From the NCBI GenBank assembly GCA_033722675.1, contig JAWVYO010000026.1:1-27525 (forward strand): DNA of 27,525 bases. The letters are read 5' to 3'. How positions within the stretch are numbered: the first letter of the stretch is position 1; each line of letters opens with the position of its first letter. The position numbers and the translations under genes are program-made. This DNA comes from DATHYU01 sp033722675. Its GTDB lineage: Bacteria; Actinomycetota; Acidimicrobiia; Spongiisociales; UBA11373. Below, piece after piece: positions 22,916 through 27,525 of this stretch. A model generated the notes under the pieces. The model was not told where the DNA came from. It searched no databases and saw only the letters and a program-made list of their open reading frames with translations.

Positions 22916-22951
22916 GGGCGGAGCCTATGCCTCCGATCCGACCGCGCCCAA
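22916..22951 (-). promoter_or_regulatory. promoter of the GH13 gene (leaderless)
   Basis: On the minus strand TTGGGC (complement of 22946-22951), an 18-nt spacer and TAGGCT (complement of 22922-22927) form a plausible -35/-10 pair. The -10 ends 6 nt before the ATG at 22915. This is the best-formed two-part promoter in the window. Confidence 0.5.
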
Positions 22952-23028
22952 CCGGCTGCCCGCACCGACCCCGATCCGTGAGCCGGCTGCGAGATGATCG
23001 GCCACCGGAGACCTCCCCACCGGGCGCC

Positions 23029-24666
23029 TCAGAACCCGTAGACCGAGGACATCCGCATCTGCTCGGCGATGTGGACGTTGACGAGGGCGGGTTTACCGCT
23101 CTCCGCCGCCCGTTCGAGGGCGGGGCGGAGGTCGTCGGCGTCGGTGACCAGCTCACCGTGACCGCCGAGCGCCTCCACCATGGCGTGATACGGCCGGTAG
23201 CCGAGGTCGGAGGCGACCACCCGGTCCGGGTACATCGCGCGATGCAGGGCCTTGATGTTGTTCCACGCCCCGTCGTTGCCCACGACGCCGATGACCGGGA
23301 GGTCATGGCGCACCATCGTGTCGAACTCCATGCCGTTGAAGCCGAAGGCCCCGTCGCCGTACACGATCCCCACGGTGCGATCCGGGTGCAAGGCCTTGGC
23401 CGCGAGGGCGAACGGCGCCCCCACCCCCAGGCAGCCGAAGGGGCCGGGATCGAGCAGATGGGCGAAGGCGGAGGTGCGGAGCCACTTCGCGGTGGTCGAG
23501 ACGATGTCGCCCCCGTCGGCCGCCACGATCGAGTCGTCGCCGAAGAACTCGGCGACCTCGCGGGCGAATCGCTCCGGAGGCACCGGGGAACCGCCTGCAC
23601 GCGAGGCCTCGTCGGCCGCCGCGTGCTTGCGATCCTCCTCGTCGCGCACCGTCCGGACCCACTCGGTGTCGTCGTCGCGCGCGAAGCGGTCGGCGTGCGC
23701 CAGGACCTGACCGACGAAGACACCGGGATCGGCGGCCACACCCACGTCGACGGGACGGTTCCATCCGATCCGGGTGGGCTCTGCGTCGACGTGGACGACG
23801 GTGGCGTCGGAGGCCACCACGCCGCCGAACTTCGTCCGGAAGTCCCAGTCGACGCCGAGGGCGACGACGAGGTCTGCGCCGCCGAGAGCGAAGGAGCGAG
23901 CCCGGTTCCCGAGGAGCGGATGGTCCCATCGCATGGCGCCACGGGCGAGGCTGTTGACGAACACCGGTATGCGACCGGCCTCGGCGAGGGCCTCGAGGTC
24001 GGGGGTCCGGCGCGCCCACCGCAACCCGGTCCCCCCGAAGACGACGGGGCGCTCCGCCCCCGCCAGCAGGTCGGCGACCTGTCGGGCGGTCTCGGGGTCC
24101 ACCGCCGCGCCACGGTCGGGGCGGGTGCCGGCAGGGTCGGGGACGGTGCTCTCGGGCACCTCCTGCAGCTGGCTGAGGATGGGGAAGTCGACCACGACGG
24201 GGCCACCGCGGCCGGCCGAGGCGTGGCGGAGGGCGGTGACGGCGACGTGGCCGTACCGCTCGGGATCACGAGCCGTGTACGTCCACTTCGAGATGCCCGA
24301 GAACAGTGGAGCGTGCTCCATCTCCTGCAGCCCGCCGCGCAGGTCCTCGTGCTCGGGGTGGCGGCCGACGATCAGCACGATCGGCGAGGCGGCGTGCCAG
24401 GCGGCGGCGACGCCCGTCACGGCGTTCGTGGCGCCGGGACCGGCGGTGACGGCAGCCACGCCGACCCGGCCGGTCAATCGGGCATAGGCGTCGGCGGCGT
24501 GGGCTGCGGCCTCCTCGTGCCTGACGTCGACCAGGCGGATGCCCTCCTGGACCGCCGCGTCCATGAAGCCGAGGATGTGGCCCCCGGTGAGCACGAAGAT
24601 GGTGTCGACGCCCTCGGCCTTGAGCACCCGCACGAAGGCTCGGGCCGCCGTGATCTTGTCCGCCAT
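23029..24666 (-). CDS. thiamine-pyrophosphate-dependent enzyme, acetolactate-synthase-like
   Basis: 545 residues with the three-domain layout of the acetolactate synthase/oxalyl-CoA decarboxylase family. The N-terminal Pyr domain has VDVRHEEAAAHAADAYARLTG, with cofactor-activating Glu51 and the TAGPGATNAVTGV loop. The central domain has LADLLAGAERPVVFGGTG and VVALGVDWD. The C-terminal PP domain has the TPP/Mg motif GDGAFGFNGMEFDT (437-450) with N464. Substrate cannot be decided: catabolic or anabolic acetolactate synthesis, 2-hydroxyacyl-CoA lyase and benzoylformate-type decarboxylation are all possible, and no small regulatory subunit gene is adjacent. ATG at 24666 is supported by AGGAGG (complement of 24670-24675) 3 nt upstream. 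Confidence 0.88.
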   Translation of the reverse strand: MADKITAARAFVRVLKAEGVDTIFVLTGGHILGFMDAAVQEGIRLVDVRHEEAAAHAADAYARLTGRVGVAAVTAGPGATNAVTGVAAAWHAASPIVLIVGRHPEHEDLRGGLQEMEHAPLFSGISKWTYTARDPERYGHVAVTALRHASAGRGGPVVVDFPILSQLQEVPESTVPDPAGTRPDRGAAVDPETARQVADLLAGAERPVVFGGTGLRWARRTPDLEALAEAGRIPVFVNSLARGAMRWDHPLLGNRARSFALGGADLVVALGVDWDFRTKFGGVVASDATVVHVDAEPTRIGWNRPVDVGVAADPGVFVGQVLAHADRFARDDDTEWVRTVRDEEDRKHAAADEASRAGGSPVPPERFAREVAEFFGDDSIVAADGGDIVSTTAKWLRTSAFAHLLDPGPFGCLGVGAPFALAAKALHPDRTVGIVYGDGAFGFNGMEFDTMVRHDLPVIGVVGNDGAWNNIKALHRAMYPDRVVASDLGYRPYHAMVEALGGHGELVTDADDLRPALERAAESGKPALVNVHIAEQMRMSSVYGF

Positions 24667-24689
24667 CGTCCTCCTCGTCGCTCGGCGCC

Positions 24690-24727
24690 AGCCTACGGGC
24701 CGGGAAGACCGTCGGCTCCCCGACGGT
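24690..24727. promoter_or_regulatory. divergent promoter region with an 8-bp palindrome
   Basis: TAGGCT (complement of 24690-24695) is the likely -10 of the TPP-enzyme gene. A perfect dyad, ACCGTCGG (24708-24715), CTCC, CCGACGGT (24720-24727), covers its -35 position. It sits between two divergent genes, so it is better explained as an operator than as a terminator. Confidence 0.5.
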
Positions 24728-24785
24728 TTCACCCCGAGCGTCTCCGTTTGGTCCGTTGTCCGTGGTGAGCCCATCATCGGAGATC

Positions 24786-26060
24786 ATGAAGCGCTTCGCC
24801 CTCGCCCTCACCGCCCTCGCCCTCGTCGTCGCTGCGTGCGGCGGTGACGACGAAGGAGCTCCTCCGCCGACCTCGACCGGCACGACGGCCACCGCACCGA
24901 CGCCCTCGACCGACGGCACCTCGAGCAGCACCACGTCCGCTCCGGCGACGACGCAGACCGCTCCTCCGACCTCGGTCGCCCGGGAGGACGTGGCGATCCC
25001 CGTCCACCTGCAGTCGTCCGTCAGCCAGTGGGGCACCGACTGGGAGCTCCGGACCATCGACCTCGACACGCTGCGCGTCGGGATCGTGGCCGCCGATCCC
25101 CGTGACCGGATCGCCCCGCTCGACGGACCCGGATTCGAGTCCACGGAGGATGCCGCGTCGTGGCTCGCCGATCGGGAACCGGGCGTGTTGCTGGTCGAGG
25201 GTGAGGTCGCCCGCTTCTATCCCCTGCAGATCCTGACGCTCCACGAGATCGCCAACGACCGTATCGACGGACGCCCCGTCGCGGTCACGTACTGCCCGCT
25301 CTGCAACACCGCCATCGTCTTCGACCGGGAGATCGAAGGGGTCACCCATCGTTTCGGGGTGTCCGGCCTGCTCCGCAACAGCGATCTGGTCATGTGGGAC
25401 GACGTCACCGAGTCGCTCTGGCAGCAGATCACCGGCGAAGCCATCGTCGGCACCTACGCGGGCCGGACCCTCGAGGTCGTCCCTTCGACGCTGGTGCGAT
25501 TCGGCGACGCCCGGGCCGACCACCCCGACCTCGAGGTGCTCAGTCAGGACACGGGGTTCCCCTTCCCCTACGGCGTGAATCCCTACGAGGGGTACTCCTC
25601 GTCGGCCCAGCCGTTCGCGTTCGACGGCGAGGTCGACCCCCGCTATCCGGCGCTCGAGCGTGTGGTCGGCGTCACCATCGGCGACTCCTCGAAGGCCTAT
25701 CCCTTCCCCGAGATCCGCGAGGTCGGCGCCGTCGACGACACCGTCGGCGGCATCCCGATCACCGTCTGGTGGGGCGCCGAGGACACGGCCGACGCCCTCG
25801 ACGACGCGACCGTGGCCGAAGGCGAGGGGGTCGGCTCCGGCGTCGCCTACCTCCGCGAGGTCGGCGACCGGGTGCTCTCGTTCGAGCGGGTCGACGATTC
25901 GACCTTCCGGGACCTGGAGACGGGATCGACGTGGAACATCCTCGGGACCGCCACCGACGGACCCCTGGCCGGCGAGCGGCTGACCGTCGCCACCCACCGC
26001 AACGAGTTCTGGTTCGCCTGGACGGCGTTCTTTCCCGACGCCCCCGTCTACGAGGCCTGA
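24786..26060 (+). CDS. DUF3179 domain lipoprotein
   Basis: 424 residues. MKRFALALTALALVVAACG is a lipoprotein signal peptide with lipobox VAAC. A long Thr/Ser/Pro-rich linker follows (about 25-65), as is typical of actinobacterial surface lipoproteins. The globular part matches DUF3179: RPVAVTYCPLCNTAIVFDR with its conserved CxxC pair, then HRFGVSGLLRNSDLVMWD and ESLWQQITGEAI, and a C-terminal HRNEFWFAWTAFFPDAP. The CPLC pair suggests metal binding or redox chemistry outside the membrane, but family function is not established. The ATG at 24786 is preferred because GGAG precedes it and the signal peptide starts there. It overlaps a small convergent gene by 13 bp. Confidence 0.9.
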   Translation: MKRFALALTALALVVAACGGDDEGAPPPTSTGTTATAPTPSTDGTSSSTTSAPATTQTAPPTSVAREDVAIPVHLQSSVSQWGTDWELRTIDLDTLRVGIVAADPRDRIAPLDGPGFESTEDAASWLADREPGVLLVEGEVARFYPLQILTLHEIANDRIDGRPVAVTYCPLCNTAIVFDREIEGVTHRFGVSGLLRNSDLVMWDDVTESLWQQITGEAIVGTYAGRTLEVVPSTLVRFGDARADHPDLEVLSQDTGFPFPYGVNPYEGYSSSAQPFAFDGEVDPRYPALERVVGVTIGDSSKAYPFPEIREVGAVDDTVGGIPITVWWGAEDTADALDDATVAEGEGVGSGVAYLREVGDRVLSFERVDDSTFRDLETGSTWNILGTATDGPLAGERLTVATHRNEFWFAWTAFFPDAPVYEA

Positions 26061-26266
26061 CGGACCGGGCGCACGGCGGCGGAACAGTCGAGCCTGACGA
26101 GCACCGTCGCCTCCAGCGTGGGCTCCCCGGGGCGACCACCCACGGCGACATCGACCTCGAACTCGCCGACGGTGACCCGCGATCCCGACGCCCCCAGTGC
26201 CAGCGCCGCCGCGGCCGCTCCCGCCGCCACCCGTTCGATCACCGTCTCGATCTCCTCGGCCGTCAC
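26048..26266 (-). CDS. small hypothetical protein
   Basis: 72 residues from GTG 26266, with GGAGG about 10 nt upstream (complement within 26276-26280). The N-terminal half is an Ala-rich helix (MTAEEIETVIERVAAGAAAAAL), and the second half reads as beta strands (SRVTVGEFEVDVAVGG, LEATVLVRLD). No family is recognised. The amino-acid composition looks protein-like rather than like an Arg/Pro shadow frame, and no other frame in this stretch gives a better candidate. Its 3' end overlaps the DUF3179 gene by 13 bp. Moderate confidence that it is expressed. Confidence 0.5.
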   Translation of the reverse strand: MTAEEIETVIERVAAGAAAAALALGASGSRVTVGEFEVDVAVGGRPGEPTLEATVLVRLDCSAAVRPVRQAS

Positions 26267-26300
26267 CGTCCCACTCCTCCGTCGGGGAGCGCACGATCGG

Positions 26301-26320
26301 CGGGCCACATGCATGGCCCG
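26301..26320. promoter_or_regulatory. 7-bp inverted repeat in divergent intergenic region
   Basis: CGGGCCA, CATGCA, TGGCCCG (26301-26320) is a perfect dyad between the small minus-strand gene and the anchored protein gene. A TTGACG hexamer (26329-26334) and a CATACT hexamer (26357-26362) follow on the plus strand, though their 22-nt spacing is too long for a standard pair. Candidate operator for one or both divergent genes. Confidence 0.35.
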
Positions 26321-26373
26321 TCGCCGCCTTGACGATGTCGAAACACGGCAACCGGTCATACTGGGCGACACCG

Positions 26374-27162
26374 ATGTCTCGATCCCTCATCGCCGCGTTC
26401 GCCGGGCTCGTCGTCGGCCTCGTCGGATCCATCGCGGTGGTCGGCGCCGTCACCGACGACGCCCTCCCGGCGTCCACCAGCACGGCGACCACGGCACCGA
26501 CCAGCACCACGACCACGACGGCACCGCTGGTTCCGGCCGGGGAAGCCCGGATCGGGCCCTCCACCGTCACCGCCACGGAACTGCGGAGCGACGCCGGGAT
26601 CCTCGCCCTCGAGTACGAGGTCACCCCCCTCACGCCCGGCGGTGCGGACCGGGGCGAACACGGCGTCGTCGCCGCCCCGGCCCGCTGGACCCTGGAGACG
26701 ATCGACGGAGCCCTCACGGCCGAACCCTTCGGGCCCTTCGAGCGAACCGTCCGCTTCGCCACCGACACGGAGCCGGCCGATGTGCTCGAGGCGAGGATCG
26801 ACGCCTATTGGGTGGCGACGCCGCTGGACCACGAGATCGTCGTCGAACGGTCCGATGCCTCCTGGATCGAGGTCGTCCCCGACGTTCGGGTCCGCCTGCT
26901 CCAGATCGTCGAACAGGGTTCCGGGTTCCTCGTGATCATCGAGGGCTCCGGGGACGCGCCGAGCTTCTCCTCGATGGCCGTCGAGGGCGACGGCAGGGAG
27001 TGGATCAGCTCGTCGCGCTCCATGCTCGGGAGCACGCGATGGACCCTCGACTACCGGGGCGAGGAGCTTCCCGACCCGCTCGTCCTCACGGTGCGCGGCA
27101 TCACCTGGCTCGAACTCCCCGCCGACGTCCCGGTCTCGCTGGCGACGGTGACGCGGTCGTGA
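26374..27162 (+). CDS. membrane-anchored exported protein, unknown function
   Basis: 262 residues from ATG 26374 (an in-frame ATG at 26335 would add 13 residues). A single N-terminal hydrophobic helix (LIAAFAGLVVGLVGSIAVVGAV) is followed by a Thr-rich linker (TSTATTAPTSTTTTTAP) and about 210 residues of predicted beta-rich extracellular sequence with no cysteines. No lipobox Cys is present, so it is probably a membrane-anchored rather than a lipid-anchored protein. CATACT lies 11 nt upstream. The stop overlaps the start of the next gene (GTGA, 27159-27162), which encodes a protein of the same layout, suggesting a paired function. No family recognised. Confidence 0.75.
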   Translation: MSRSLIAAFAGLVVGLVGSIAVVGAVTDDALPASTSTATTAPTSTTTTTAPLVPAGEARIGPSTVTATELRSDAGILALEYEVTPLTPGGADRGEHGVVAAPARWTLETIDGALTAEPFGPFERTVRFATDTEPADVLEARIDAYWVATPLDHEIVVERSDASWIEVVPDVRVRLLQIVEQGSGFLVIIEGSGDAPSFSSMAVEGDGREWISSSRSMLGSTRWTLDYRGEELPDPLVLTVRGITWLELPADVPVSLATVTRS

Positions 27163-27525
27163 CCGAGACGTCCCTGACCGAGGTCCTCCGCTCGCCCCTC
27201 GACGACATGCCGGAGCGGCGGACGGTGCCGGCATGGCTCGTCTTCGCCATCGCCGCCGCCCTTGGAACCGTCGTCGGCGTCCTGGTGGCGGACGGCGGCG
27301 ACACGCCCACGGCCGCACCCACGACCGTCCCGGCCGAGACCACCACGACCGCACCTGCGCCGGAGTCACCCGACCTCGAGGTCGGCGGCGCGACCATCGA
27401 ACAGCTCGGCTGGTGGCAGCAGGGCGACCGGGTCGAGGTCGTGCTCGCGGCGGTGGCCCGACCCGGCGACGAGGTCGACCCGATCGGCACGGCGGCGTGG
27501 GAGGTCGAGCTCGCCGACGGCCGCA
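27159..27525 (+). CDS. membrane-anchored protein of similar layout (3' truncated)
   Basis: About 122 residues are visible before the window ends, with the frame still open. The GTG start overlaps the previous stop. A short cytoplasmic N-terminus (MTETSLTEVLRSPLDDMPE) is followed by one hydrophobic helix (AWLVFAIAAALGTVVGVLVA), a Thr/Pro linker (APTTVPAETTTTAPAPE), then the start of an extracellular domain (LEVGGATIEQLGWWQQGDR). It shares the anchor-linker-beta plan of the upstream protein and may be a divergent paralogue. Function unknown. Confidence 0.75.
   Translation, partial: MTETSLTEVLRSPLDDMPERRTVPAWLVFAIAAALGTVVGVLVADGGDTPTAAPTTVPAETTTTAPAPESPDLEVGGATIEQLGWWQQGDRVEVVLAAVARPGDEVDPIGTAAWEVELADGR

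Noticed and set aside
21314..22981. 555-codon plus-strand frame opposite the GH13 gene
   Set aside because: Antisense to a gene with complete catalytic motifs; no domain seen.
24708..24730. Hairpin plus TTTC as an intrinsic terminator
   Set aside because: No plus-strand gene lies upstream to terminate, and on the minus strand it precedes the promoter; an operator fits better.
24774..26768. 664-codon minus-strand frame across the DUF3179 region
   Set aside because: Low-complexity Arg/Gly/Val-rich shadow of the DUF3179 lipoprotein and its neighbours.
1..27525. tRNA, rRNA, CRISPR, insertion sequence or phage features
   Set aside because: No cloverleaf-like sequence, regularly spaced repeats, transposase, integrase or compositional break was seen on either strand.

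Overview
The window is a chromosomal stretch of very high GC content (estimated near 70%, not computed) with dense, often overlapping genes, many GTG starts, Thr-rich lipoprotein linkers and leaderless-looking promoters. These traits point to an actinobacterium, most likely of the Acidimicrobiia/Ilumatobacter kind. That placement is inference. I see no mobile element, integrase, tRNA, rRNA or CRISPR array, and composition looks uniform, so this is core-like chromosome.

Layout. 1-2514 (+): 3' part of a large ATPase/TPR protein of the adenylate-cyclase-associated type. 2507-3184 (-): unknown lipoprotein. 3284-4509 (+): lipoate ligase/octanoyltransferase-like protein, then type II dehydroquinase (aroQ). 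4513-5706 (-): class I aminotransferase, divergent from 5752-7487 (+): serC and a YhhN/lysoplasmalogenase-like membrane protein. 7504-9158 (+): SixA-like phosphatase and an MFS carrier. 9155-11001 (-): ribokinase and nucleoside hydrolase, a two-step nucleoside salvage operon. 11047-13397 (-): response regulator and a sensor kinase with an unusual Cys-rich extracellular domain. 13443-14273 (-): methyltransferase.

14392-16761 (+) is the most interesting part: a tightly overlapping three-gene DNA-repair-like operon. It encodes a DUF2256-DUF3253 zinc protein, a photolyase/cryptochrome relative whose domains look circularly permuted (FAD domain first, alpha/beta antenna domain last) and which has four cysteines spaced like the Fe-S ligands of bacterial FeS photolyases, and an Fpg/Nei glycosylase.

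16813-17931 (+): MscS channel. 17987-19642 (+): eukaryote-like HAD-IG 5'-nucleotidase and an eight-cysteine zinc-ribbon mini-protein. 19646-22915 (-): 1089-residue GH13 enzyme with large extra domains. 23029-24666 (-): TPP-dependent acetolactate-synthase-like enzyme, divergent from 24786-26060 (+): DUF3179 lipoprotein. 26048-26266 (-): small hypothetical gene. 26374-27525 (+): two anchored proteins of similar layout, the second cut by the window edge.

Two organisational themes recur. Nine of the first genes have a TAnnnT hexamer, and one a CATACT hexamer, 6-9 nt before the start codon, as expected for leaderless mRNAs. All five convergent gene pairs end within -13 to +3 nt of each other, leaving no room for intergenic hairpin terminators. 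Operon-internal genes are mostly joined by ATGA/GTGA stop-start overlaps.
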